Shown one piece after another: positions 17,425 to 26,112 of a stretch of DNA of 32,486 nucleotides; position 1 is the first letter of the stretch; the number at the start of each line of letters is the position of its first letter. Made by a program: the position numbers and the translations under genes. The notes beneath the pieces were generated by a model that was not told where the DNA came from, searched no databases, and saw only the letters and a list, made by a program, of their open reading frames with translations. This DNA is from Altererythrobacter sp. C41 (lineage in GTDB: Bacteria > Pseudomonadota > Alphaproteobacteria > Sphingomonadales > Sphingomonadaceae), in assembly GCF_016803135.1 (NCBI RefSeq), contig NZ_JAEVFE010000014.1, positions 1 to 32,486 of the forward strand. The letters are read 5' to 3'.

Positions 17425-17892
17425 ATGGACGAAAGCGACGCGCTGACCCCGCTGCATCCGAACCACGTCAAGGCGATGCGGGTGGCGACGTTGCTTGCCG
17501 CGGTTCCGTTCGTGATCGGCGCGCTCGTGCTCGAAGTCGCCGGCTTACTGCCGACCGGCGTGTTCATCGTGCCCGTGCTGCTTGCCGCGGTCCTGATCGT
17601 GATCCGCGCGCCGATGCGGCGCTACATGGCGCGGGGCTATGTCATGGGGGAGGACCGCCTGCGCGTCGTGCGCGGGCTGTGGTTCCGGTCGGACACCGTG
17701 GTGCCGTTCGGGCGGGTGCAGCATATCGACGTTCATCAGGGGCCGATCGAGCGCGCCTATGGCCTCGCCACGCTGACGCTCCACACCGCCGGCTCCCACA
17801 ACGCTTCGGTCTCGCTGCCGGGCCTCGCCGACGCGGACGCGCGGGCGATGCGCGAGACGATCCGGGCGCAGATCAGGCGCGACACGATGTGA
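17425..17892 (+). CDS. Bacterial PH domain membrane protein (YdbS-like)
   Basis: 155 aa. Two hydrophobic helices (about residues 18-60; VATLLAAVPFVIGALVLEVA and GVFIVPVLLAAVLIVI) are followed by one bPH2 domain: GYVMGEDRLRVVRGLWFRSD, VVPFGRVQHIDVHQGPIERA, YGLATLTLHTAGS. The QHIDVHQGPIER-type loop is typical of the YdbS/YdbT families. The next gene starts within its stop codon (GTGA), and paired ydbS-ydbT-like genes are common in bacteria. Role unknown beyond a membrane-associated function; Bacillus homologues have been linked to resistance to antimicrobial peptides. ATG 17425 is the first start after an in-frame stop two codons upstream. Confidence 0.85.
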   Translation: MDESDALTPLHPNHVKAMRVATLLAAVPFVIGALVLEVAGLLPTGVFIVPVLLAAVLIVIRAPMRRYMARGYVMGEDRLRVVRGLWFRSDTVVPFGRVQHIDVHQGPIERAYGLATLTLHTAGSHNASVSLPGLADADARAMRETIRAQIRRDTM

Positions 17893-19415
17893 GCGAGCCG
17901 GCCGACCCTCCCGAAACAGGCGAACGGCGGACCGAGCCGACGGGGCTGCTCCTGCGTGCGATCGGTGGCCTGCGCCAGCTTGTCCCGGCGATCGTTGCGA
18001 TGGTCCTCGTTCTGCGCGACGAGGGGCCGTGGCTGCTCGCCGCGGTGCCGCTTGCGTTCGTGCTGCTGGGGGCGAGCGTGTTCGTGGCCTGGCTCCAGTG
18101 GCACCGGCTGACGTACCGGGTCGGCACGGAGGACATCCGGGTCGAAAGCGGCGTTCTCAGCCGTGCGGCACGCTCGGTGCCTTACGAGCGGATTCAGGAC
18201 GTCAGCCTCGAGCAGGGCCCGCTCGCGCGTGTGTTCGGCCTGGTCGAAGTGCGCTTCGAGACCGGTGCCGGCGGGAAGGACGAGCTCAAGCTCGCCTATC
18301 TCAAGGCAGCCGAAGGCGAGCGGCTGCGCGAAGTCGTGCGCGAGCGGAGGGACGATGCGGCTGCCGCAGCGGGCGAGACCGAAGCGCACGCGGCCGAGCC
18401 GGCCGCCGAGGTCCTGTTCGCGATGGCGCCGCGCCGGCTCGTCACCTTCGGGCTGTTCGAGTTCTCGCTCGCGGTCGTCGCCGTCGCCGCCGGTGCGGTG
18501 CAGCAGTTCGATTTTCTCCTGCCGTTCGATCCCTGGGATTTCGACGAATGGCAGGAACGGCTGGCAGGGCCGGGCGCCTGGCTCTCAGGCCTCGGGCGAA
18601 CCGCGCAGATCGTCGGCGGGATCATCGCGGCCGGCTCGCTGCTCCTGGTCGGCTTCGCGACCGGACTCGTGCGAACTTTCCTTCGCGACTGGGGCTTTAC
18701 GCTCGAGCGGACCGCCAAGGGTTTTCGCCGCCGACGCGGGCTGCTCACCCGCACCGACGTCGTCATGCCCGCGCACCGCGTGCAGGCGCTCGTGTTCGGG
18801 ACGGGCATCCTTCGCCGTCGGTTCGGCTGGCACGGCCTCAAGTTCGTCAGCCTCGCGCAGGATGCCGGCGCGTCGAGCCACGATGTCGCGCCCTTCGCCC
18901 GGTGGCACGAACTGGACCCCATCGCCCGCGCCGCGGGCTTCGCGATGCCGACCGAGGACCTCGACTGGCACCGCGCCGGAGCGCGCTACCGCATCGATTC
19001 CGCGCTGCTGGCCGGCCTGATCGCCGGGGGAATCGCGCTCGCGGTGCTGGTCGCGCTCTCGGCGACGGGAGCGGCCAGCCCACTTCTCGCACTGATCCCG
19101 CTTGCCATCGCTCTGCCGCTGGCAGCATGGCAGTGGTTCCTCTGGCGCTTCGAGCGGCATACGCTCGACGACGCGCAGGTCTATGCCCGGCACGGCTGGC
19201 TTGCGACGCGCACCGATGTCGCCTCGCGCATCAAGCTGCATTCGGCCGAAATCGCGCAGGGGCCGATCGCGCGCCGGCGCGGCTATGCCACGCTGCACCT
19301 CGGTCTCGCCGGTGGAAAGCTGGCGATCGAGGGCATACCGCTCACCCGGGCGCGGGAATTGCGCACGGCAATCCTGCGCAGCATCACGGCGCAGGACTTC
19401 TCCCGGATCAACTAG
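17889..19415 (+). CDS. Membrane protein with three bacterial PH domains (YdbT-like)
   Basis: 508 aa from GTG 17889, overlapping the previous stop as GTGA. Three repeats of the same unit: a pair of hydrophobic helices and a bPH2 domain. Loop signatures recur as VPYERIQDVSLEQGPLARVF (first unit), VMPAHRVQALVFGTGILRRR (second) and IKLHSAEIAQGPIARRRGYA (third), so the gene arose by internal duplication. With the 155-aa partner this makes four PH domains, probably as one complex in the inner membrane. A run of Ala/Glu (about residues 155-178) links units one and two. The last eight bases overlap the convergent small GNAT-like gene. No enzymatic motif seen. Confidence 0.88.
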   Translation: MSEPADPPETGERRTEPTGLLLRAIGGLRQLVPAIVAMVLVLRDEGPWLLAAVPLAFVLLGASVFVAWLQWHRLTYRVGTEDIRVESGVLSRAARSVPYERIQDVSLEQGPLARVFGLVEVRFETGAGGKDELKLAYLKAAEGERLREVVRERRDDAAAAAGETEAHAAEPAAEVLFAMAPRRLVTFGLFEFSLAVVAVAAGAVQQFDFLLPFDPWDFDEWQERLAGPGAWLSGLGRTAQIVGGIIAAGSLLLVGFATGLVRTFLRDWGFTLERTAKGFRRRRGLLTRTDVVMPAHRVQALVFGTGILRRRFGWHGLKFVSLAQDAGASSHDVAPFARWHELDPIARAAGFAMPTEDLDWHRAGARYRIDSALLAGLIAGGIALAVLVALSATGAASPLLALIPLAIALPLAAWQWFLWRFERHTLDDAQVYARHGWLATRTDVASRIKLHSAEIAQGPIARRRGYATLHLGLAGGKLAIEGIPLTRARELRTAILRSITAQDFSRIN

Positions 19416-19728
19416 CGGTCGGCGCGCGCAAGGCAGCCCATTCGGGATGGCGCCGGAATTGCGCGTCGACGTAGGAGCATTGCGGCTCGATCGTGAAGCC
19501 TTCCGCCTTCGCATCGGCGACCAGCGCTTCGACCAGCGCCGCCGCGACGCCGCGCCCGCCGATTTCGGGCGGGACCAGCGTATGGTCGGCGATCCGCGCA
19601 TTGCCGCGTGCCTTCCAGGTCAGCCGCCCGACGTGGTCGCTGCCGGGCACATGCGCGCGGTACTCGCCGTGAACCGGCGCCGCGCCCGGGCCGGAATGGC
19701 GGGTGATCTCGAGACCTTCGATGGCCAT
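19408..19728 (-). CDS. GNAT-type N-acetyltransferase domain protein (YjdJ-like)
   Basis: 106 aa, about the size of short GNAT proteins of the YjdJ/GCN5-related group. The central IADHTLVPPEIGGRGVAAAL resembles their acetyl-CoA-binding strand-loop-helix: a short beta strand, then (I/V)xPxxxGxGxAxxL. The end WAALRAPTAS follows CSYVDAQFRRHPEW, the C-terminal YVxxxxxRHPxW signature of the subgroup. Substrate unknown. Its 3' end overlaps the PH-domain gene by eight bases in convergent orientation. Its start faces the threonine aldolase gene across 52 bp. Confidence 0.85.
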   Translation of the reverse strand: MAIEGLEITRHSGPGAAPVHGEYRAHVPGSDHVGRLTWKARGNARIADHTLVPPEIGGRGVAAALVEALVADAKAEGFTIEPQCSYVDAQFRRHPEWAALRAPTAS

Positions 19729-19780
19729 GAACGTCGCTCCTTCTTGCGCTGAACGCTGCGGTGGCTAGACGCGTTCCGTC

Positions 19781-20788
19781 ATGTCCAGCGCCAAGCAGTT
19801 CCTCTCCGATAACGCCGCTGCGGTCCACCCGAAGGTGTGGGAGGCGATGCGCGCGGCCGACGAACCCGACTCGCCTTACGATGGCGACGCGCTTTCCCGG
19901 CGGCTGGACGAGGCGTTCACCGCCCTGTTCGGCCGCGACTGCGCGGCGATCTGGGCCGCGACGGGGACGGCGGCCAACTGCCTGGCGCTCGCGACGCTGG
20001 TCCAGCCGCACGGCGGAGTCGTCTGCCACCGCGAGGCGCATATCGAGGTGGACGAGGGCGGGGCGCCTGGCTTCTACCTGCACGGCGCGAAGCTGATGCT
20101 GGCCGAAGGCGAAGCGGCGAAGCTCACGCCCGAGACGATTCGCGCGGTGATCGACCCGATCCGCGACGACGTCCACCAGGTGCAGCCGCATGCGATCTCG
20201 GTCACGCAGGCGAGCGAATACGGCTGCTGCTACCGGCCGGACGAACTTGCCGCGATCGGCGCGCTGGCGAAGGAGCGCGGCCTCGGCCTGCACGTCGACG
20301 GTGCACGCTTCGGCAATGCGGTCGCCTTCCTCGGCTGCTCGCCGGCCGAGGCCGTCGGCTCCGCCGACGCGCTGAGCTTCGGCTGCATCAAGAACGGCGC
20401 GATGAGCGCGGAGGCGATCGTGTTCTTCGATCCCGCCGCCGCCGACCTCGCGCGCTATCGCCGCAAGCGGGCCGGGCATCTGCAGTCGAAGGGGCGGTTC
20501 CTCGCGGCGCAGTTGCTGGCCATGCTCGAAGACGACTTGTGGCTCGACAACGCGCGCGCTGCCAACGCTGCCGCGCGCGAGATTGCCTCGGTCTGCGGCG
20601 AGCGGCTGATGCACCCGGTCGAGGCGAACGAGCTGTTCGTTCGGCTCACGCCGGCCGAGCGCGAGGCGCTGCGCGGGCAGGACTTCGCCTTCTACGACTG
20701 GGGCGCCGATGCCGCGCGCTTCGTCACCGCGTGGAACACCGATCCCCGCGCGGCCACCGCCCTTGCCGGAGCGATCGCACGGTTATGA
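19781..20788 (+). CDS. Threonine aldolase family protein (low specificity)
   Basis: 335 aa. PLP enzymes of this family split L-threonine/L-allo-threonine to glycine and acetaldehyde. The opening FLSDNAAAVHPKVWEAM, the HVDGARFGNA motif (171-180, with the PLP-binding Asp173), and SFGCIKNGAMSAE with the Schiff-base K204 are as expected. The E.coli LtaE-type N-terminus differs, and specificity (L or L-allo) is not readable. The stop overlaps the start of the EamA transporter (ATGA), so the two are translated together; the transporter could handle an amino acid or a product, by inference only. Confidence 0.9.
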   Translation: MSSAKQFLSDNAAAVHPKVWEAMRAADEPDSPYDGDALSRRLDEAFTALFGRDCAAIWAATGTAANCLALATLVQPHGGVVCHREAHIEVDEGGAPGFYLHGAKLMLAEGEAAKLTPETIRAVIDPIRDDVHQVQPHAISVTQASEYGCCYRPDELAAIGALAKERGLGLHVDGARFGNAVAFLGCSPAEAVGSADALSFGCIKNGAMSAEAIVFFDPAAADLARYRRKRAGHLQSKGRFLAAQLLAMLEDDLWLDNARAANAAAREIASVCGERLMHPVEANELFVRLTPAEREALRGQDFAFYDWGADAARFVTAWNTDPRAATALAGAIARL

Positions 20789-21696
20789 ACGGCGAGGCAT
20801 CGCCGCACAGGTTGCTGCACTGGCGCATCGCGCTGCCATTCGCCTTCGTCGCGCTGATCTGGGGATCGACCTGGTACGTGATCACCGGGCAGATCGCCGA
20901 AGTGCCGCCGAGCTGGTCGATCACTTACCGCTTCGCACTCGCGACGCCGGCGATGTTCGCGGTCGCCCTGCTGATGCGGCGCGGCCTGGCGGTCGGAAGA
21001 GCCGGGCATGTGCTGGCGCTGGCGATCGGGCTCACCCAGTTCTGCGGCAACTACAACTTCGTGTATCAGGCCGAGCTGCATCTGACCTCGGGCATCGTGG
21101 CGGTGATGTTCGGAATGCTGATGGTGCCTAACGCGCTGCTCGCCTGGTGGCTGCTGGGGCAGCGGGTCACATCGCGGTTCCTGCTCGGCAGCGCGATCGC
21201 GATTGCCGGCATCGGGCTGCTTCTGCTGCACGAGGCGCGGCTCTCGCCGCTTGGCGGGGATGTGCTGCTCGGGGTGCTGCTGGCGGTAGGCGGCATTCTC
21301 GCGGCGTCGATCGCCAATGTCGTGCAGGCGAATGAGACGGGGCGGGCAGTGCCGATGGTGAGCCTGCTCGCCTGGTCGATGCTCTATGGCACCGGGTTCG
21401 ATGCCGTGTTCGCCTGGTTGACCGCCGGTCCGCCGGTATTTCCGGCTTCGCCGGCGTTCTGGGCGGGAACCGCCTGGCTTGCCTACGCCGGATCGGTGAT
21501 GACTTTTCCGCTCTACTACACGATCGTGCGCCAGCTCGGCCCCGCGCGCGCAGCCTACAACGGGGTGCTGGTGATCGTGATCGCGATGCTGATCTCGACC
21601 CTGGCGGAAGGGTATCAATGGTCGCTGCTGGCCGCGTCGGGCGCGGTGCTGGCGACGGTGGGCATGGTCCTTGCGCTGCGCGCGCGGCAGGATTGA
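20785..21696 (+). CDS. EamA/DMT family transporter
   Basis: 303 aa from ATG 20785, overlapping the threonine aldolase stop as ATGA. About ten hydrophobic helices in two EamA halves; the opening FVALIWGSTWYVITGQIAEV and helix-4 region LTSGIVAVMFGMLMVPNALL with the second-half LGPARAAYNGVLVIVIAMLI are standard for this superfamily. Drug/metabolite transporters export amino acids or metabolites; the substrate is unknown. Coupling to threonine aldolase hints at amino acid export. It ends one base before the convergent SDR gene. Confidence 0.88.
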   Translation: MNGEASPHRLLHWRIALPFAFVALIWGSTWYVITGQIAEVPPSWSITYRFALATPAMFAVALLMRRGLAVGRAGHVLALAIGLTQFCGNYNFVYQAELHLTSGIVAVMFGMLMVPNALLAWWLLGQRVTSRFLLGSAIAIAGIGLLLLHEARLSPLGGDVLLGVLLAVGGILAASIANVVQANETGRAVPMVSLLAWSMLYGTGFDAVFAWLTAGPPVFPASPAFWAGTAWLAYAGSVMTFPLYYTIVRQLGPARAAYNGVLVIVIAMLISTLAEGYQWSLLAASGAVLATVGMVLALRARQD

Positions 21697-21697
21697 T

Positions 21698-22480
21698 TCA
21701 CAGCAGGGACACCAGCCCTTCGCGATAAGTGGGATAACGCGGCCGCCATCCCAGCACCCGCTTCGCCTTGCCGTTCGCGACGCGGCGGTTTTCGGCGTAG
21801 AACGCGCGGGCAGGGGATGAGAGAGCCGCTTCGTCGAGCGATTGCAATGGCGGCGGGGTTTGGCCGAGCAGGCGGCAGGCTTCCTCGATTACCCTATTCT
21901 GGCTCGCGGGCAGATCGTCGGCGAGATTGTAGGCGCCCGGCGGGGCTCCGTCGCCAGAAACCAGCGCGGCGAGCACGCCCGCGACGATGTCGTCGACGTG
22001 GACCCGGCAGAAGACCTGGCCCGGCAAGTCGATCCGGTGCGCGTTGCCCTCGCGCACGCGATCGAGCGGGCTTCGCCCTGGGCCGTAGATGCCGGGCAGG
22101 CGGAACACCCGCGCGCCGCGCGCCAGCCACGCGGCGTCGGTATGCGCGCGCGCCGTTCGCCGTCCGCCGCCAGTCGGCGCGCTTTCATCGACCCATGCAC
22201 CGCCGGTATCGCCGTAAACCCCGCTGGAGGACAGATAGCCGATCCAGCGGCCGTCCAGCGCATCGCCGTAGCATGCGAGCACCGGATCGTCCTCCTCGGT
22301 CGGGGGAACCGACGAGAAGATATGTGTCGCATCCCTCAGCGCGACGCGCACGCCCTCGAAATCGTCGAACGCGAGAGTCCCGCCGTGTCCGGTGCCCCTC
22401 ACCGTCCAGCCGCGCCTTTCGAGCGCGCTAGCGATGCGTTCACCCGTGTAGCCGATCCCGAAAATGAACATCTTACCCAT
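21698..22480 (-). CDS. NAD(P)-dependent SDR/epimerase family protein (YeeZ-like)
   Basis: 260 aa. Extended-SDR features: a Rossmann loop FIFGIGYTGERIA (residues 5-17), YLSSSGVYGD (about 82-91, the SSSxVYG motif), FRLPGIYGPGRSPLD, and VHVDDIVAGVLAAL. No usual YxxxK motif is evident, so activity may be altered. YeeZ-like members are often annotated as epimerases of unknown substrate. A second in-frame ATG at 22471 is possible and would remove three residues. Divergent from pepN (52 bp), convergent with the EamA gene. Confidence 0.8.
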   Translation of the reverse strand: MGKMFIFGIGYTGERIASALERRGWTVRGTGHGGTLAFDDFEGVRVALRDATHIFSSVPPTEEDDPVLACYGDALDGRWIGYLSSSGVYGDTGGAWVDESAPTGGGRRTARAHTDAAWLARGARVFRLPGIYGPGRSPLDRVREGNAHRIDLPGQVFCRVHVDDIVAGVLAALVSGDGAPPGAYNLADDLPASQNRVIEEACRLLGQTPPPLQSLDEAALSSPARAFYAENRRVANGKAKRVLGWRPRYPTYREGLVSLL

Positions 22481-22532
22481 GCCCGCGTTCTACCCGATGA
22501 CGCCCGCAGCGAAACCGCTTAGGAAGATCGCC

Positions 22533-25187
22533 ATGGACATCGCACGCACGCCCTCCACGCCCGACGGAAATCCGCAGCTCGCCGACGCCGCGCCTGAGCC
22601 GAAAGAGCCGCCGCTGATCCGGCGCGAGGATTACCGGCCGTTCCCCTGGCTGGTGCCCGAAATCGCGCTCGACTTCGATCTCGGGCTGGAGGCGACGAAG
22701 GTGACCGCCACGCTCACCGTGGCGCGCAATGCGCGGGCCGACGCCTCGCAGGTCATCCGTCTCAACGGCGACGGGCTGCAGCCCCTCTCGGTCACGGTCG
22801 ACGGCGAGCTCGTGAACGACTGGACCATGGACGGCGGCGATCTGATGCTCCCCCTGCCGGGCGAGGCCCACGAAATCGCGATCGTTACCGAGATCGATCC
22901 GTCCGCCAATTCGCAGCTCATGGGCCTCTACGCCTCGAACGGCATGCTCTGCACCCAGTGCGAGGCGGAGGGTTTTCGCCGCATCACCTTCTTTCCCGAC
23001 CGGCCCGATGTGCTCTCGATCTACCGCGTACGCATGGAAGGCTCGAAGGCGCAGTTCCCGATCCTGCTGTCGAACGGCAACAAAGTCGCTGAAGGGGAAG
23101 GCGAGGGGGGCCGCCACTGGGCCGAGTGGCACGACCCCTGGCCCAAGCCGAGCTATCTCTTCGCACTCGTCGCGGGCGATCTCGTCGCCCGGTCGGGCAG
23201 CTTCACCACGATGGGCGGCCGCGAGGTCGCGCTGAATGTCTGGGTTCGCGCGGAGGACCTGCCGCGCACCGGCCATGCGATGGAATCGCTCAAGAAATCG
23301 ATGAAATGGGACGAGGAGGTGTTCGGCCGGGAATACGACCTCGACCTGTTCAACATCGTCGCCGTTGGCGATTTCAACATGGGGGCGATGGAGAACAAGG
23401 GCCTCAACGTCTTCAACACGAAATACGTGCTGGCCGACCCCGAAACCGCGACCGACGGCGATTTCGACGCGATCGAAGGGGTGATCGCGCACGAATACTT
23501 CCACAACTGGTCGGGCAACCGCGTGACCTGCCGCGACTGGTTCCAGCTCTCGCTCAAGGAGGGCTTTACGGTCTTGCGCGACCAGCTCTTCAGCCAGGAC
23601 ATGCAGGGCGAGGCGGTCAAGCGGATCGAGGATGTGCGCGTCCTGCGTTCGGTCCAGTTCCCCGAGGATTCGGGGCCGCTGGCGCATCCGATCCGGCCCG
23701 ACAGCTTCCGCGAAATCTCCAACTTCTACACCGCGACGATCTACAACAAGGGCGCCGAGGTGATCCGCATGATGCGGACCATGGCGGGCCCGCAGGCGTT
23801 CCGGCAGGGCACCGACCTCTACTTCGACCGTCACGACGGCGAGGCCGCGACCTGCGAGGATTTCGTCAGGGCGATGGAGGACGGCGCGGGGCTTGATCTG
23901 ACCAAATTCCGCTTGTGGTATTCGCAGGCGGGCACGCCCAAGGTGAGCGTTGTCCTCTCGCACGATGGCGATGTCGCGACACTCACGCTGCGCCAGCAAG
24001 TGCCGCCGACCCCGGGCCAGCCGGCCAAGCACCCGATGCCGGTCCCGCTCAAGGTCGCGCTGTTCGACCGCGAGACCGGCACGCACGGGGGCGAGCAGCT
24101 CGTGATGCTCGACGGGGCAGAAAAGACCATCGCCTTCGAGGGATTCGCGCAGCCGCCGGTGCTGTCGATCAACCGCAGCTTCTCCGCTCCGGTTTCGATC
24201 GAGCGGCACGTTCCGCGGGAAGATCTCGTGTTTCTCGCCGCGCGCGACGACGACGCCTTTGCGCGGTCGGAAGCGATGCAGGAGCTGGTCGTCGGCCATC
24301 TCGTGGCGGCTGCCGGCGAAGGGCTCGACGAGGGTGAGCGAAGCGAAGGGCGTGCGGCGATCCGCGAGGCCCTGTCCGCGATCCTCGCGGATCCTGCGCT
24401 CGACGATCTCATGCGCGGCGAGCTGATGGTGTTGCCGGGCGAGACCTACCTTGCCGAGCAGATGCTGGTCGCCGATCCCGGCCGCATCCATGCCGAGCGA
24501 GAGAGCCTCAAGGCATGGCTTGCGGGCGAGCTGGGAAGCGAGCTGCGGGGCGTCCACGCGCGGGCGAGCGACGTGCCTTACAGTTTGGACAGGGACGCTC
24601 GCGGCGCGCGCAAGGTGAAGACCCTGGCGCTCTCGCTTCTTGCCGCGGGCGACCCGGAGCGGACGGCGGATCTCGCGGCGGAGCAGTACGACGCGGCCGA
24701 CAACATGACCGATCGGCAGGGGGCCCTGATGGTCCTCGCGGGCCTCGCCAGCGCCGCGCGGACAGACCGGCTGATCGACTTCTACCGCCGTTACCGCGAG
24801 AACCCGCTGGTGATCGACAAGTGGTTCAGCCTCCAGGCGATGTCGCTCCACCCGCAGACGATCGAGCACGTCAAGGCGCTGCGCGATCACGAGGACTTCA
24901 CGCTGCGCAATCCGAACCGCGTGCGGGCGCTCTACATGGCCTTTGCCGGCAACCCGCATGCGTTCCACGCTGCGACCGGTGAGGGGTACCGCCTGATCGC
25001 GGACCTGATCCTCGAGCTCGATCCGATCAACGCGCAGACGGCCGCGCGCTTCGTGCCCCCGCTCGGCCGCTGGCGGCGCATGGAGCCGGGGCGCGCGGCC
25101 CTGATGCGCGCCGAGCTCGAGCGAATCGCGGCGGCCCAGCGGCTCTCGCGCGACACCCGCGAGCAGGTGAACCGGTCGCTTGGCTGA
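22533..25187 (+). CDS. pepN: Aminopeptidase N (M1 family)
   Basis: 884 aa from ATG 22533, preceded by AGGAAG; the upstream frame from 22464 would overlap the divergent SDR gene. It removes N-terminal residues from peptides in the cytosol. The exopeptidase motif GAMEN is at 284-288; the zinc site HEYFHNWSGNR begins with H320, E321 and H324, and the third ligand E343 follows 18 residues later. The C-terminal half has the four-domain PepN-type layout (E. coli PepN is 870 aa). Typical for the proteobacterial PepN clade. Its stop overlaps the pgeF start by eight bases. Confidence 0.96.
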   Translation: MDIARTPSTPDGNPQLADAAPEPKEPPLIRREDYRPFPWLVPEIALDFDLGLEATKVTATLTVARNARADASQVIRLNGDGLQPLSVTVDGELVNDWTMDGGDLMLPLPGEAHEIAIVTEIDPSANSQLMGLYASNGMLCTQCEAEGFRRITFFPDRPDVLSIYRVRMEGSKAQFPILLSNGNKVAEGEGEGGRHWAEWHDPWPKPSYLFALVAGDLVARSGSFTTMGGREVALNVWVRAEDLPRTGHAMESLKKSMKWDEEVFGREYDLDLFNIVAVGDFNMGAMENKGLNVFNTKYVLADPETATDGDFDAIEGVIAHEYFHNWSGNRVTCRDWFQLSLKEGFTVLRDQLFSQDMQGEAVKRIEDVRVLRSVQFPEDSGPLAHPIRPDSFREISNFYTATIYNKGAEVIRMMRTMAGPQAFRQGTDLYFDRHDGEAATCEDFVRAMEDGAGLDLTKFRLWYSQAGTPKVSVVLSHDGDVATLTLRQQVPPTPGQPAKHPMPVPLKVALFDRETGTHGGEQLVMLDGAEKTIAFEGFAQPPVLSINRSFSAPVSIERHVPREDLVFLAARDDDAFARSEAMQELVVGHLVAAAGEGLDEGERSEGRAAIREALSAILADPALDDLMRGELMVLPGETYLAEQMLVADPGRIHAERESLKAWLAGELGSELRGVHARASDVPYSLDRDARGARKVKTLALSLLAAGDPERTADLAAEQYDAADNMTDRQGALMVLAGLASAARTDRLIDFYRRYRENPLVIDKWFSLQAMSLHPQTIEHVKALRDHEDFTLRNPNRVRALYMAFAGNPHAFHAATGEGYRLIADLILELDPINAQTAARFVPPLGRWRRMEPGRAALMRAELERIAAAQRLSRDTREQVNRSLG

Positions 25188-25932
25188 GGCGCTGCGATCG
25201 GAGTTGCTCGGCGGTGTGCCGCACGGGTTCATGACCCGCAGTGGCGGCGTTTCGACGGGGCCGGCCGCGGGGCTGCAATGCGGCTACGGCGCGGACGATG
25301 ATCCGCAGGCGGTGCGCGCCAACCGGCGGCTGGCGGTCGAGACCGTGCTGCCCGGTGCAGAGCTCGTCAGCGTTCACCAGATTCATTCGCCCGACGTCGC
25401 GGTGGTCGAGGAACCCTGGGGCGACGACGAGCGCCCTCGCGCCGATGCGCTCGTCACGCGGCGGCCGGGAGTGCTGCTCGGCATCGTCACTGCGGACTGC
25501 GCGCCGGTGCTGCTGGCGGATCGCGCCGCAGGGGTGATTGGCGCGGCGCACGCCGGCTGGCGCGGGGCGCATGGCGGCGTGATCGAGAACACGGTCGAGG
25601 CCATGGTGGCCCTCGGCGCCGAACGCCCCCGGATCGCGGCGGCGGTCGGCCCCTGCATCGCGCAGCCGAGCTACGAAGTCGACGCGAGTTTCCGTGCGCA
25701 GTTCGGGGATGAAGAGGCTCGCTTCTTCGCTCCCGGCAAGGCGGGGCGCTGGCAGTTCGACCTGCCGGGCTACATCCTCATGCGCCTGCAATCGGCAGGC
25801 ATCGGGACGGCCCATGCGCTCGGCCTCGACACTTATGCCGATCCTGAACGCTTCTATTCCTATCGCCGTGCGACGCATCGGGGAGAGGCCACCTACGGCC
25901 GACTGATCTCGCTTGTCGGGATGGCGCGCTAG
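25180..25932 (+). CDS. pgeF: Peptidoglycan editing factor PgeF (YfiH/multicopper-like purine nucleoside phosphorylase family)
   Basis: 250 aa. Opening VPHGFMTRSGGVSTGPAAGL is the family hallmark; VSVHQIHSPDV (H69), GIVTADCAPVLL (C107) and GAAHAGWRGAH (H124) are the three metal ligands. PgeF/YfiH proteins act in editing of peptidoglycan stem peptides and also show purine-nucleoside phosphorylase activity. The TTG start at 25180 overlaps the pepN stop by eight bases and follows a weak AGGTGA, so translation may be coupled to pepN. Followed by a 180-bp gap before petA. Confidence 0.93.
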   Translation: MAEALRSELLGGVPHGFMTRSGGVSTGPAAGLQCGYGADDDPQAVRANRRLAVETVLPGAELVSVHQIHSPDVAVVEEPWGDDERPRADALVTRRPGVLLGIVTADCAPVLLADRAAGVIGAAHAGWRGAHGGVIENTVEAMVALGAERPRIAAAVGPCIAQPSYEVDASFRAQFGDEEARFFAPGKAGRWQFDLPGYILMRLQSAGIGTAHALGLDTYADPERFYSYRRATHRGEATYGRLISLVGMAR

Positions 25933-25985
25933 GGCATTCCCGCATTTCCAAAAAGGCGGTTGGCAGCGCTGGCTTTCGAGTCTAC

Positions 25986-26034
25986 AGGCCCCGCAAACCG
26001 GCACCGCAGGGGGCCTCGCCTGCTCTTGCGCAGG
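25986..26034 (+). promoter_or_regulatory. Two hairpins in the pgeF-petA gap
   Basis: The 180-bp gap before petA has a 7-bp inverted repeat (AGGCCCC 25986-25992 with GGGGCCT 26010-26016) and, three bases on, CCTGC-TCTTGC-GCAGG (26019-26034). Neither is followed by a T run, so a simple terminator is unlikely on the plus strand. They may be in the petABC leader or a bidirectional end structure. The petABC promoter is not clear to me. Confidence 0.4.
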
Positions 26035-26112
26035 TTGCGGCCGTTTGGGGATTCTCTCCATCGGCAGCGGGGTCGGATCCGGGCAAGACACGTCTGAATC
26101 AAGGCAGGGCTA

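Noticed and set aside
22473-25232. 919-codon minus-strand frame opposite pepN
   Set aside because: Antisense shadow of a high-G+C gene; His/Arg/Val-rich and without domains, while pepN has complete zinc-site motifs.
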